Position numbers and translations under genes: made by a program. A stretch of 64,000 bases of DNA, taken from the NCBI RefSeq assembly GCF_004801415.1, contig NZ_SSNX01000012.1, positions 1-64,000 of the forward strand. Reading direction: 5' to 3'. The notes beneath the pieces are model-generated. The model saw only the letters and a list, made by a program, of their open reading frames with translations, searched no databases and was not told the origin of the DNA. This DNA is from Deinococcus sp. KSM4-11. GTDB lineage: Bacteria > Deinococcota > Deinococci > Deinococcales > Deinococcaceae. Positions 56,079 through 64,000 of the stretch are shown in pieces (position 1 is the first letter of the stretch; each line of letters begins with the position of its first letter).

Positions 56079-56997
56079 GGTGGACTCCAGGGAACAGGTC
56101 ACGGCCCGGCTCACGCCCTGGACTCAAGGCGGAACGGTCGGTGAAGTGGGAACGACGGAGCACGCCGCGCCGGTCGTCAGGAACGCCGGGGGTGCTGGGA
56201 ACGGCCGTGAAGCCGCTCTCCGGATCGGTGCTGGGTGGCCGCAGGGGACGCTGACCGCAGGGGTCAGGTCAGGGGCGCGGGCTCACTGCACGCGGGTTCG
56301 GCGCGCGGCACTCAGGTGAGCGGCGCAGCCTGGTTGTGGATCTGGGGGCAGGGCGACAGCATGGGCGTGTCGAAGCATCTGGGAACTCCTCTTGCAGCGT
56401 GAGCCGCAGAGTATAGGGCCGAACCTTCACCGGAAGGCAAAAGTAAGGCTGTCGAAAAGCCGGTCGCACCACTAGCTCCACGTGTCCCAGGTGCCCGCAT
56501 ACAGGATCACGCTTCATCGCTTCTTCCCGCCTGGTGGTTCTCCAGCGAGGCTTTGATCTTGCCGCAAGCCCTCTTACAAGCCTCGCACTGCCCAGACTGG
56601 CCCGACTTCATGATCGGACATGGTGGTTTGTTAAAGTCGGCTGCCGACCACACGGGCCGGTCATGACCATCGGTATTTCCCGCACCCAGCGCGGGCGGAT
56701 GACCGGACAGGCATGCCGTTCCAGAGGGGCCAGACCCAGGACGATCCGGGGTCGGAGCCGGGCATCATGAAGACGGTGCCGGCGGGTGGGGCCCAGCGTC
56801 TGACAGAATGTGCTGTCCATGACAACGTTTACACCATGCCCCCGTGCGCCGTGAGGTCGTGTGGCCTGGGGTACGGTCGGCCATCGTCTCGTGCGGCGCC
56901 CTAGCTTCCGCGTGGGCCGCCGGGCGCAGGACTCGGTACAGTGGGCAGCATTGGCCGCGCCCCGACCGGGCCGCGCGGCGCACGGGAGGAAAGAGCC
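56079..56997. other. 919-base gap without a recognised gene
   Basis: This is the longest stretch without a clear gene. Open frames exist on both strands (for example minus 56269-56517), but none has a good start, motif or domain. The section around 56400-56640 is less GC-rich and holds several short A/T runs. AACGTT at 56825-56830 and TACAGT (56937-56942), about 55 bases before thrC, may be thrC promoter parts. It could hold an RNA gene or the debris of a lost gene. Confidence 0.6.
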
Positions 56998-58425
56998 ATG
57001 AAGTACGTTTCCACGCGCGGCGCGCAGTCCCTGGGCCGCTTCTCGGATGTCCTGCTTTCGGGCCTCGCCCCGGACGGCGGCCTCGCCATGCCCGAGTTCA
57101 TCCCCACCTTCGGGCCGCAGGAACTCGAGGCCCTGCGCGGCCTGCCGTACCCGGAACTGGCCTTCGCGGTCATGCGGCCCTTCATCGACGACGTACCCGA
57201 GCACGACCTGCGCAGGATCCTGCATGTCACGTACGCGCCGGACGTCTTTCACAGCAAGGACATCACGCCGCTGACCCCGCTCGGAACCTCGGGCCTGTAC
57301 CTGCTGGAACTCAGCAACGGACCGTCCCTGGCATTCAAGGACATCGCCATGCAGTTCCTGGGCCACATGTTCGAGTACGTGCTCGAAGCCCGTGACGAGC
57401 GCCTGAACATCCTCGGCGCGACCAGCGGCGACACCGGCAGCGCCGCCGAGTACGCCATGCTCGGCAAGGGCCGCGTGAACGTGTTCATGCTCTCCCCGCA
57501 CGGCCGCATGAGCGCCTTCCAGCAGGCACAGATGTTCAGCCTGACCGAACCCAACATCTTCAACATCGCCCTGGAAGGCGTGTTCGACGACTGCCAGGAT
57601 CTCGTGAAGGCCGTGAACGCCGACGCGGACTTCAAGGCCCGCTTCGAGATCGGAGCCGTGAACTCCATCAACTGGGCGCGGGTGCTGGCGCAGGCCGTGT
57701 ATTACTTCAAGGCCTACTTCGCCCTGAACCTGCCCGCCGGTACAGAAGTGGACTTCAGCGTGCCCTCGGGGAACTTCGGGAACGTGTTCGCCGGCTTCCT
57801 CGCCCGGAGCATGGGCCTTCCCATCGGGCAGCTGCTGGTCGCCAGCAACGAGAACGACGTCCTGTACGAATTCTTCTCCACGGGCGTGTACCACGTCCGG
57901 CCCGCCGCGCAGGTCGCCGCCACATCCAGCCCCAGCATGGACATCGGCAAGGCCAGCAACTTCGAACGCTACCTGTACGCCATCACCGGCAACGACGCCC
58001 CGCAGACGCACGGCTGGTGGCAGGAGGTTGGCCAGGGCCGCCCGGTCGACCTGCGCGGCACGCCCCATTGGGACGCCGTGAAAGCCAGCGGCCTGCGCGG
58101 CGGACGCAGCACCCACACCGACCGCCTGGGCACCATCCGCAGCATCGACGAGCGCTTCGCCCGCCTGATCGACCCGCACACAGCCGATGGCGTCCTGGTG
58201 GGTGAACGCCACCAGCGCCCCGGCGTTCCGATGGTCTGCCTGGAAACCGCGCTGCCCGCCAAGTTCGAGGAGACCGTGCAGGAGGCCGTTGGGCGCACGC
58301 CGGAACGGCCCGAGCGTTTCGCTGGCATCGAGCACGCCAGGAAGGTCTTCGAGGTGCTGCCGAACGACGTGAACCGGCTCAAGGCGTACATCGCGCAGCA
58401 CCTACAGGCCGCCCAGCGGAGCTGA
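56998..58425 (+). CDS. thrC: Threonine synthase
   Basis: A 475-residue PLP enzyme converting O-phosphohomoserine to threonine. The start KYVSTRGAQSLGRFSDVLLSG is typical of the long (E. coli/yeast type) form. The PLP lysine is K114 in SLAFKDIAMQ, GATSGDTGSAAEYAM is the phosphate-binding loop, and VPSGNFGNVFAGF the second. GGGAGGAAAGAG precedes the ATG. It stands alone, with no homoserine kinase or dehydrogenase gene next to it. Confidence 0.96.
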   Translation: MKYVSTRGAQSLGRFSDVLLSGLAPDGGLAMPEFIPTFGPQELEALRGLPYPELAFAVMRPFIDDVPEHDLRRILHVTYAPDVFHSKDITPLTPLGTSGLYLLELSNGPSLAFKDIAMQFLGHMFEYVLEARDERLNILGATSGDTGSAAEYAMLGKGRVNVFMLSPHGRMSAFQQAQMFSLTEPNIFNIALEGVFDDCQDLVKAVNADADFKARFEIGAVNSINWARVLAQAVYYFKAYFALNLPAGTEVDFSVPSGNFGNVFAGFLARSMGLPIGQLLVASNENDVLYEFFSTGVYHVRPAAQVAATSSPSMDIGKASNFERYLYAITGNDAPQTHGWWQEVGQGRPVDLRGTPHWDAVKASGLRGGRSTHTDRLGTIRSIDERFARLIDPHTADGVLVGERHQRPGVPMVCLETALPAKFEETVQEAVGRTPERPERFAGIEHARKVFEVLPNDVNRLKAYIAQHLQAAQRS

Positions 58426-58501
58426 CCGCTGCTGCTTGGCAGGCTGCTGGCCGTGGAGGCCATGTGAGGCCTGAACCGGCGCTTCCCGGCGCTGTTCCGG
58501 G

Positions 58502-59149
58502 TCACTTTACGGCGTAGTGCAGGGTGGCGCTGTCGTCCAGCCCGATCGTATGCGTGCCGCTGGTGGTGGTGTTGGTGATGACCAGGACGTTCCAGACGCG
58601 CGTGTAGGGAAGGTTCACGGTGTGGGCGGCGGCGCCGCAGGTCAGCTGGCCGGACACCGTGTCGTCCTGGGTGACATACACCGGGTACCGCAGCATGGAT
58701 CCGCTCACGGTGGCGGTGTATTCGCGCAGCGGCGTGCCGCCCTGCGCCGACGTGAACCCGGCCGAGTCGAGGTACGCGGCCTGGGCGGTCGGGGCCGTTT
58801 CTGTCAGGGTCGAGGCGCACCCGGCGCTCAGGCCGGCGAGGCCCGCTTTGGGCGAGGAGGTGGTCTTCGACTCGATGCCGGTGGCGCTCGTGGGCAGCGC
58901 GAGGGTGGCGGTGCCGGCGCTGCTCACGCTGGCTGTGGCGATGGCCGTGATGGGCGTGGTGGAGGTGGAGGCGAAGATGGCGAAGGTGCCGGCTCCGGAA
59001 GTCCACGGCTGATCCCCCCGGCTGCCGGCGTTCAGGGTGACGCTCAGCGACTTGGCGGGCGTGGCGGTGGCCTGCGGCGTGCCTCCCCGCCCACAGGCAC
59101 AGAGGACGGCGCAGAGGGTGAGCGTGGCGAACGGCAGCAGTCTGGTCAC
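58502..59149 (-). CDS. Lipoprotein of unknown function
   Basis: A 215-residue lipoprotein with signal peptide and lipobox MTRLLPFATLTLCAVLCAC; Cys 19 is the likely lipid anchor, although Cys 17 precedes it. The mature part is Thr/Ser/Ala-rich and beta-strand-like, with two cysteines (SAGCAST and QLTCGAA) that may form a disulfide. The start is GTG, with TACGCT six bases upstream, indicating leaderless expression. It converges on thrC. Confidence 0.75.
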   Translation of the reverse strand: MTRLLPFATLTLCAVLCACGRGGTPQATATPAKSLSVTLNAGSRGDQPWTSGAGTFAIFASTSTTPITAIATASVSSAGTATLALPTSATGIESKTTSSPKAGLAGLSAGCASTLTETAPTAQAAYLDSAGFTSAQGGTPLREYTATVSGSMLRYPVYVTQDDTVSGQLTCGAAAHTVNLPYTRVWNVLVITNTTTSGTHTIGLDDSATLHYAVK

Positions 59150-59301
59150 GGCTGCAGCGTAGTGCGTGTGGCCGGGGAGCGGGAGCCGCCCTGTATGACA
59201 CGCCCCGTGCCGGGCGAAGCCGCCTGGGCCGCTGCCTGAAGATCACGAACAGTGTGTGCCCTGGCCCTGCTCTGGGCGCGGCGCGGGCCTAGACTCCGCG
59301 C

Positions 59302-59952
59302 ATGTCTGAAACGACCGACGTCTTCATCGATTTCCTGTGCCCCTACGCCTGGCGCGGCGTGGAACTCGCCGCCGTGCTGCGCGAACAGGGCGAATCCTTC
59401 CGCCTGCGGCACTATTCGCTGGTCGAGGGCAACCACGCCGCCAACCAGAAGGAACACACTTGGAACCTTACGGATCAGCCGCTGGACGCCCCGGACGGGG
59501 ACGGGTACATGAAGCACCAGACGCCCAGCCTGCGCGCGTTCCTGGCGGCGACCGCCGCCGCCCGGCAGGGCGAGGAGGCCCTGTGGGCCTTCAGTCTGGC
59601 CCTGTTCCGCCTGCGCCACGAGCAGCAGCGAGAGCTGGACGACGCTGCGATGTCAGACGCCGCCGCCCAGGCAGGACTCGATGCCGCCCGTTTCGAGCAG
59701 GATCGGCAGGACGAGGCCGGGCTGCGCGCCGACCTGCGGGCCGAGCAGGAGGCGTCGCGCGAGATCGGCGTGTTCGGTACGCCCACGTACGTCCTGCCGG
59801 GCGGTGAGGCCGCGTACTACCGCTTCGAGAACCTGACCCGCGACCCCGCCACCGCCCGCGAGTGGTGGAACCTGTACACCACGGTGCTGCGCAGCGATCC
59901 GGGCGTGGCGACCATCAAGCGCGCGAGGAACCGCCCGGCCCAGCGCATGTGA
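59302..59952 (+). CDS. DsbA-family (FrnE-like) protein with CPYA site
   Basis: A 216-residue thioredoxin-fold protein with the helical insert of the DsbA/FrnE/HCCA-isomerase family. The active site is C13-P-Y-A16, so the second cysteine of CxxC is replaced by alanine, and the cis-proline loop GVFGTPTYVLPG is intact. There is no signal peptide. A dithiol oxidoreductase role needs both cysteines, so it may be an isomerase, a glutathione-dependent transferase or a monothiol protein. TAGACT lies six bases before the ATG. Its stop overlaps the GTG start of the APH-fold gene. Confidence 0.85.
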   Translation: MSETTDVFIDFLCPYAWRGVELAAVLREQGESFRLRHYSLVEGNHAANQKEHTWNLTDQPLDAPDGDGYMKHQTPSLRAFLAATAAARQGEEALWAFSLALFRLRHEQQRELDDAAMSDAAAQAGLDAARFEQDRQDEAGLRADLRAEQEASREIGVFGTPTYVLPGGEAAYYRFENLTRDPATAREWWNLYTTVLRSDPGVATIKRARNRPAQRM

Positions 59953-60749
59953 CCGCCCCGCCCGCCGCCGTGCAGCGGGCCTTCGGTCTCCGGGGCACCC
60001 CGGAACCCCTGTCTGGGGGCAGGGGCACATCCTGGCGGATCGGTCCGGCCGTGCTGAAACCGGCGGATCAGTCTCCAGCGGAACGGGCATGGCACGCGGC
60101 CGTCCTGGGGCCAGTCGTGGAGGGTCACGTCCGGGTCGCGCGGCCGCTGAGCACGGCCGACGGCCAGCTGATCGTGGACGGCTGGATGGCCACGGCGTTC
60201 GTGTCCGGTCAGCACCAGCCCGGCCGCTGGCTGGACATCGTGCAGGCGGGCGAGCATCTTCATCGTCAGCTCGCTGCGGTGCCCCGGCCTGCCTTCCTCG
60301 CCGCGCGCCGGGATCCCTGGGCCGTGGCCGACCGGGTGGCGTGGGGAGACCAGCCCGCCACGCCCTTCCTGGCGGCGCGCCATGTGCGGCGCCTGCTCTC
60401 GTGCTGCCGGCCCGTGGACGCGGCATTACAGGTCATTCACGCGGATCTGACGGGCAACGTCCTGTTCGCCGCCCTGGAGCGGCCGGCCATCATCGACTTC
60501 TCGCCGTACTGGCGTCCTGCTCCCTACGCCTCCGCCATCGTCGTGGTGGACGCCGTCGTATGGGAGGGAGCCGATCCCGCCGTGTTCCGTACGCTCACCG
60601 CTCAGCCGGGCTTCGCGCAGCTGCTGCTGCGGGCGCTGCGGTTCCGCATGGTCACGGACGCCATGCAGCGGGGCGTTGAGGTCGTGCCCCCGGAACGCGA
60701 TCCCTACCAGCGGCTGGTGGATCTCACGTGTGACTGGGCGTCCTCGTAG
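59949..60749 (+). CDS. APH-fold (aminoglycoside phosphotransferase-like) protein
   Basis: A 266-residue kinase-fold protein. VIHADLTGNVLF is the catalytic HxDLxxxN loop and PAIIDFSPYWRPAPY the metal-binding Asp. The N-terminal lobe has a Gly-rich GGRGTSWRIGPAVLK with the ATP-site lysine. The substrate is unknown, and the family includes small-molecule kinases not linked to resistance. The GTG start overlaps the DsbA-like stop. Confidence 0.78.
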   Translation: MTAPPAAVQRAFGLRGTPEPLSGGRGTSWRIGPAVLKPADQSPAERAWHAAVLGPVVEGHVRVARPLSTADGQLIVDGWMATAFVSGQHQPGRWLDIVQAGEHLHRQLAAVPRPAFLAARRDPWAVADRVAWGDQPATPFLAARHVRRLLSCCRPVDAALQVIHADLTGNVLFAALERPAIIDFSPYWRPAPYASAIVVVDAVVWEGADPAVFRTLTAQPGFAQLLLRALRFRMVTDAMQRGVEVVPPERDPYQRLVDLTCDWASS

Positions 60750-60807
60750 GGTAGACCGTGACCGTCCGGTCTGCCCGGGGCGGCGGATTCGTCCTGGCGG
60801 CGCGGCG

Positions 60808-61953
60808 TCACTCGTGGTCGGGGTTCAGGCCTAGGCGCCGCGCGACCTCGCCCGTGGGCCGCTCGAGTCCGCTGCGAACGTCCATGTACCCGCGGTACGC
60901 GTCGTCGAAGCTGTAGACCAGTTCGGTCATCACGCCGTGTTCCCCCACGTCCAGGCCCTGAATCCGGAAGCCGGCGCGCAACTTGGGCACGATCACGGCG
61001 CTGTTGGTGAGGTGATGCTGACTCCGGATCAGGTCGTACCGCTGTTCTCTCAGGAACGACAGGATGACCGGCAGCAGGCGCGTGTACAGGCCCTGCCCCC
61101 GGTGCGCGGGCAGGAAACCGGTGTTCGACATGTACGCCGTGCGGCGGTCACGCTGCCGCGAGGCGTGCCAGCCGACGACCTGACCTCCGTGTGCGACCAG
61201 CCACGTGTACGCGGGAGCCTCCGGGAGGGGGTACGGGGCCGGACGCTTCCAGTCGAACGACACCGTGTCGTAGACGGCACTTTCCAGTTGCGCGTAGACT
61301 ATGCGGTAGGTGGCCTCTGGAACGCGGTGCAGGGTGTATCCACCGCCCAGGTCCACGCCCGATTCGGCGTCCATCGGCAGGGGCATGGATGGAGGGGCTG
61401 CGGTAGTCGTGGCGGGTCTGGCCCGCACGCCCAGTCGCCGCGCCGTCTCGCCGTGCGCCTGTCGAAAGCCGCTGCGGACGTGCATGGCGTCACGGTAGGT
61501 GGCGTCTAGCGATAGGGTCAGGGCCACGTTCAGGCCGCCCTCGTAGGCGTTCAGGCCCTGGAGCAGAAAGCCCGCGCGCAGCTTGGGAATGATCACGCGG
61601 TTGTTCGTGGCACGGTGGTGGCTGGTGACCAGCGTGTATCCGGCCGCCTGGAACGCGTCCAGCACCTGCGGCAGCAGTCGGGTGTACAGGCCTCGGCCTT
61701 GGTGCTGCGGCAGGATGCCCGTGTCGGCCATGGAGACCGTGCGCTCGTCGGTCTGGTGCGAGAACTGCCAGCCGACCAGCTCGGCGCCGTGGTACACCCC
61801 CCAGCGGAAGGTCTCACCCGGTGGCGGCGGGGCCTTGGCAGGCGGCCCGAAGTCGTACCGCCACGTGCCGCCGAAGATCTGCCGGTTCAGCCGGGCGCAG
61901 GCGTCCCGGTAGGTCTCCGGGCGGATCGGGCGGAGCGTGTAGCCGCCGCCCAG
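60808..61953 (-). CDS. Tandem GNAT N-acetyltransferase, non-ATG start
   Basis: A protein of about 381 residues made of two GNAT domains that repeat each other. The first has VYHGAELVGWQFSHQTDERT and LPQHQGRGLYTRLLPQV, the second VAHGGQVVGWHASRQRDRRT and LPAHRGQGLYTRLLPVI. Both keep the acetyl-CoA loop Q/RGQGLYT. The similarity begins at DLGGGYTL, just after aguA, and there is no ATG, GTG or TTG in frame for well over 40 codons upstream. A CTG at 61953 lies eight bases after GGGGAG and is the best start guess. The substrate may be an amine, given aguA upstream. Confidence 0.75.
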   Translation of the reverse strand: MGGGYTLRPIRPETYRDACARLNRQIFGGTWRYDFGPPAKAPPPPGETFRWGVYHGAELVGWQFSHQTDERTVSMADTGILPQHQGRGLYTRLLPQVLDAFQAAGYTLVTSHHRATNNRVIIPKLRAGFLLQGLNAYEGGLNVALTLSLDATYRDAMHVRSGFRQAHGETARRLGVRARPATTTAAPPSMPLPMDAESGVDLGGGYTLHRVPEATYRIVYAQLESAVYDTVSFDWKRPAPYPLPEAPAYTWLVAHGGQVVGWHASRQRDRRTAYMSNTGFLPAHRGQGLYTRLLPVILSFLREQRYDLIRSQHHLTNSAVIVPKLRAGFRIQGLDVGEHGVMTELVYSFDDAYRGYMDVRSGLERPTGEVARRLGLNPDHE

Positions 61954-61958
61954 GTCGG

Positions 61959-63017
61959 TTACTCCCCGTTCCAGATCGGTCCCGCCGGCTGCTGCTGCGT
62001 GATGCAGTGGAAACTCCCGCCCCCCCCGATGATCTCGCGGCTGCTCAGGCCGATCACTGTCCGGCCCGGAAACAGCGGTGTCAGGATCTCCAGTGCGGAG
62101 GCGTCGTTCGGGTCGCCGTACTGCGGCACCACCACGAAGCCGTTGCCGATGTAGAAGTTCGCGTAGGTGGGCGGAAGTCGTCCTTCCGCACCCTCCAGGT
62201 ACTCGGCCGGCAGCGGCAGTTCGACGATTCGGAAGGGCTGGCCGTGGGCGTCCGTCATGCGGCGCAGGGTCAGCAGATTCCGGGCCATGACCTCGTGGTT
62301 CGGGTCGTCCTCGTCGGGTTCCACGCTGGTCACGAGGGTCGTCTCGTCGGTGAAGCGCGTGATGGTGTCGATGTGGCCGTCGGTGTGGTCGTTTTCCAGG
62401 CCGCCGTCCAGCCACAGCAGGTTCTCCACTCCCAGCGTGTCCATGAGCAGGGCCGCGTACCCGTCCTCGGTCAGGCCCGGGTTGCGCGTGGCGGCCAGGA
62501 AGCACGACCGAGTGGTGAGGCCCACACCCGCGCCGTTCACCTCCAGCCCGCCGCCCTCGAGCACGAAGGGCAGCGCCCAGCGGTGCGCGCCCAGCTGCCC
62601 GGCCACGTACTCGGGCACGCGGTCGTCGTTCAGATAATTGAACTTGCCGCCCCAGGCGTTGAACCGCCAGTCGGTCAGCGCCACCGCGCCGTCCGGGCGG
62701 CGCACGAAGATCGGGCCGTTGTCGCGCACCCACACGTCGTCCAGCGGCACCCGGTGAAAGGTGACGTCCACGCCCGCGAGCCGCGTGCGGGCGTCCGCGT
62801 CGCTCTCATCGTCCCGCACCAGCAGGTGCACGGGTTCATAGCCCGCGATGGTGCGGATCAGCACCGCGAACTCGGCCCGGACGCCCTCCAGGTGCCCGAA
62901 CCACAACTCGTCCCCCTGCGGCCAGCTCATCCAGGTGGCGGCGTGCTCGGCCCACTCGGGCGGCATGGCGAAGCCCAGCTCACGCGGGGTGGGATCGTGG
63001 GAAGCGGCGTCGGTCAT
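61959..63017 (-). CDS. aguA: Agmatine deiminase
   Basis: A 352-residue guanidine-modifying enzyme (PAD_porph family) converting agmatine to N-carbamoylputrescine and ammonia. The active-site motifs are ENDHTDGHIDTITRF and, near the C-terminus, the Cys loop GGGGSFHCITQQQPAG. The start MPPEWAEHAATWMSWPQ is diagnostic. The next enzyme, AguB, lies at 46993-47886. Its stop is five bases before the likely start of the GNAT gene, so these two are one transcription unit. Confidence 0.95.
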   Translation of the reverse strand: MTDAASHDPTPRELGFAMPPEWAEHAATWMSWPQGDELWFGHLEGVRAEFAVLIRTIAGYEPVHLLVRDDESDADARTRLAGVDVTFHRVPLDDVWVRDNGPIFVRRPDGAVALTDWRFNAWGGKFNYLNDDRVPEYVAGQLGAHRWALPFVLEGGGLEVNGAGVGLTTRSCFLAATRNPGLTEDGYAALLMDTLGVENLLWLDGGLENDHTDGHIDTITRFTDETTLVTSVEPDEDDPNHEVMARNLLTLRRMTDAHGQPFRIVELPLPAEYLEGAEGRLPPTYANFYIGNGFVVVPQYGDPNDASALEILTPLFPGRTVIGLSSREIIGGGGSFHCITQQQPAGPIWNGE

Positions 63018-63041
63018 GCCGGGTATTAGACCAGACGCCGG

Positions 63042-63380
63042 TCAGGTCGGGCGGTCGGTGAGCGTGACCCGCAGGGGCGCACGTTTGCCTATCTCGACCT
63101 CGGTGGCCCGGGTGATGCCCACGCCCGCCCACGCGGCGCTCCCAGCAGGAAGCTGGACGTGCAGCAGCCGGACGCGGTGACCGGCCGAGACCAGCAGCGT
63201 CGCCTTCAGTTCCCCGGCGCGGATGCAGCGGGCGTTGATCGGGCAGCGGCTGTCCTGCACGCGGATCAGCGTGACGGTCTGCTGGCCCAGCTGGCCTGTC
63301 TGGCCGGGCGTCAGGGTCAGCGTGGCGGCCGGAGCCCAGGAGGCGAGGCCCAGAACTAGCACGGACAGGAAGCGCTTCAT
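63042..63380 (-). CDS. Small secreted protein of unknown function
   Basis: A 112-residue protein with signal peptide MKRFLSVLVLGLASWAPAA. The mature part has two cysteines seven residues apart (SRCPINARCIRAGELKATL), so probably one disulfide, and is mostly beta strand. It resembles the small SRCP(x)nCxxxG-type exported proteins seen in many bacteria, of unknown function. It is 24 bases upstream of aguA on the same strand. Confidence 0.75.
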   Translation of the reverse strand: MKRFLSVLVLGLASWAPAATLTLTPGQTGQLGQQTVTLIRVQDSRCPINARCIRAGELKATLLVSAGHRVRLLHVQLPAGSAAWAGVGITRATEVEIGKRAPLRVTLTDRPT

Positions 63381-63427
63381 GCAGGCAGTGTGCGGGTCGC
63401 GGCTGAACGCAGCCTGACGGGGGCGGT

Positions 63428-63697
63428 CTAGCCGATCAGTGGAGCGTCCTCGCTGCCGGCCAGCGCGTGGAAGTGCGCGGCCTTCTCGCGCAGGTTCATG
63501 GCGGCGTAGCACTCGGCCAGTTTGGCGGCGAAGAACTGTGTGGCGCGGATGTCCTCGCGCTGCTCCGCACTTTCCAGGCACTCGCGGTAGTGCAGCACCG
63601 CCAGGTGGTATTGAGCGGCCTGAGCGGCATGCTCGGCCCGGCAGTGGCTCATGCGGAGGGACACGATGTCCCGCTGGGCGCTGCTGACGGCCTTCAT
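63428..63697 (-). CDS. Small TPR-like helical protein
   Basis: An 89-residue all-helical protein resembling one or two TPR units (AEHAAQAAQYHLAVLHYRECLE, RATQFFAAKLAECYAAMNLREKAAHFHAL). It may be a partner-binding protein. TACACT lies seven bases before the ATG, a leaderless-type promoter that sets the start. Confidence 0.7.
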   Translation of the reverse strand: MKAVSSAQRDIVSLRMSHCRAEHAAQAAQYHLAVLHYRECLESAEQREDIRATQFFAAKLAECYAAMNLREKAAHFHALAGSEDAPLIG

Positions 63698-63844
63698 AGA
63701 CGGCAGTGTAAGCGGTCGGCGGCGCAGGTGAATGAAAGATGAAGCAGCATTGCCAACGTCATACACGCACTTTTTCGGCCAGCAGCGGAATGCGCGGGCG
63801 CAATTACTGCACCGCCGTTCCCCCGGGCAGGGCGTGGCGCCGGC

Positions 63845-64000
63845 TCACATCACGCGGGCACGCACGCTCAGGCCGGGCAGGCTCACGCCCTCCAGTCTGA
63901 CCTTCAGTTCGGCGCCCAGCGGCGCGGACGTGCTCAGCGGCAGGTCGAGGGCGAGTTCCGGGATCAGCAGCGTCGCCTGCGGCCCCCGCCGGTCCACGAC
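63845..64000 (-). CDS. C-terminal 51 residues of an unidentified protein (cut by window edge)
   Basis: The minus strand is open from the window edge to a TGA at 63845-63847. The 51 residues (ending LEGVSLPGLSVRARVM) are rich in Leu/Val and could be beta strands, with PELALDLPLSTSAPLGAEL before them. Codon-position GC bias fits coding. The segment could be the C-terminal OB/S1-like end of an RNase R-type enzyme, but too little is visible to name it. Confidence 0.5.
   Translation of the reverse strand, partial: VVDRRGPQATLLIPELALDLPLSTSAPLGAELKVRLEGVSLPGLSVRARVM

Noticed and set aside
56269..56517. An 82-codon minus-strand frame in the gap before thrC as a gene
   Set aside because: It has no ribosome site, no TANNNT box at the right place, no hydrophobic core and no recognisable motif.
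60808..62733. A single 641-residue protein covering the GNAT domains and much of aguA
   Set aside because: The first 250 residues are an out-of-frame reading of aguA, which is clearly coding in another frame. Only the part after 61968 shows GNAT similarity.

Overview
The window looks like a stretch of a Deinococcus chromosome. The base composition is very GC-rich. Many genes carry a TANNNT box 6-7 bases before the start codon, which is the leaderless-transcript signature known from Deinococcus. Other pointers are a LysN-type aminotransferase close to the Thermus enzyme, a class III-like PPK2, a zinc-finger-less DnaJ, and an HspR-type (HAIR) operator in front of dnaK. No CRISPR array, prophage or insertion sequence was recognised.

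Layout. The 3' end of a tRNA-Gly opens the window. At 0.1-3.5 kb an operon of a Re-citrate-synthase-like enzyme and PPK2 faces a helix-turn-helix/citrate-synthase fusion across a palindrome-rich promoter. At 3.5-15.7 kb lie an MFS carrier with a LacI regulator, a diguanylate cyclase, an M20 hydrolase, two small proteins, two oxidoreductases, a SugE exporter with a hairpin leader, a pair of unknown envelope proteins, a serine hydrolase and a second MFS carrier. At 15.8-20.4 kb is a complete branched-chain amino acid (Liv) ABC transporter. At 20.7-31.8 kb are housekeeping genes (DinB-like, thioesterase, histidine phosphatase, DoxX, rph, murI, TSUP permease, quinone reductase, alpha/beta hydrolase, VOC protein, lysN, fba) and two secreted unknowns. 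A large modular subtilase fills 31.9-34.8 kb.

At 35.3-39.8 kb sits the chaperone operon dnaK-grpE-(VF530/ankyrin fusion)-dnaJ, under a near-consensus promoter with a HAIR element against its -35 box. At 39.9-46.7 kb is an amino-sugar cluster: RpiR-type regulator, sugar-binding protein, two permeases, a SIS isomerase/deaminase-like protein and NagZ, with the last four genes overlapping by 4 bp each. This fits uptake and breakdown of cell-wall or chitin-derived amino sugars.

At 47-64 kb are the agmatine-to-putrescine enzymes (aguB at 47 kb, aguA at 62 kb), a tandem YbjQ-like protein, a TPR-AAA ATPase with a TPR membrane partner, a DesKR-like two-component system joined to an ABC-2 exporter, threonine synthase, two lipoproteins, a DsbA-like protein with only one active-site cysteine, an APH-fold protein, and a tandem GNAT protein with no ordinary start codon. 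The last 156 bases hold the 3' end of an unidentified minus-strand gene. All functions are read from sequence motifs and memory of families; no search was run.
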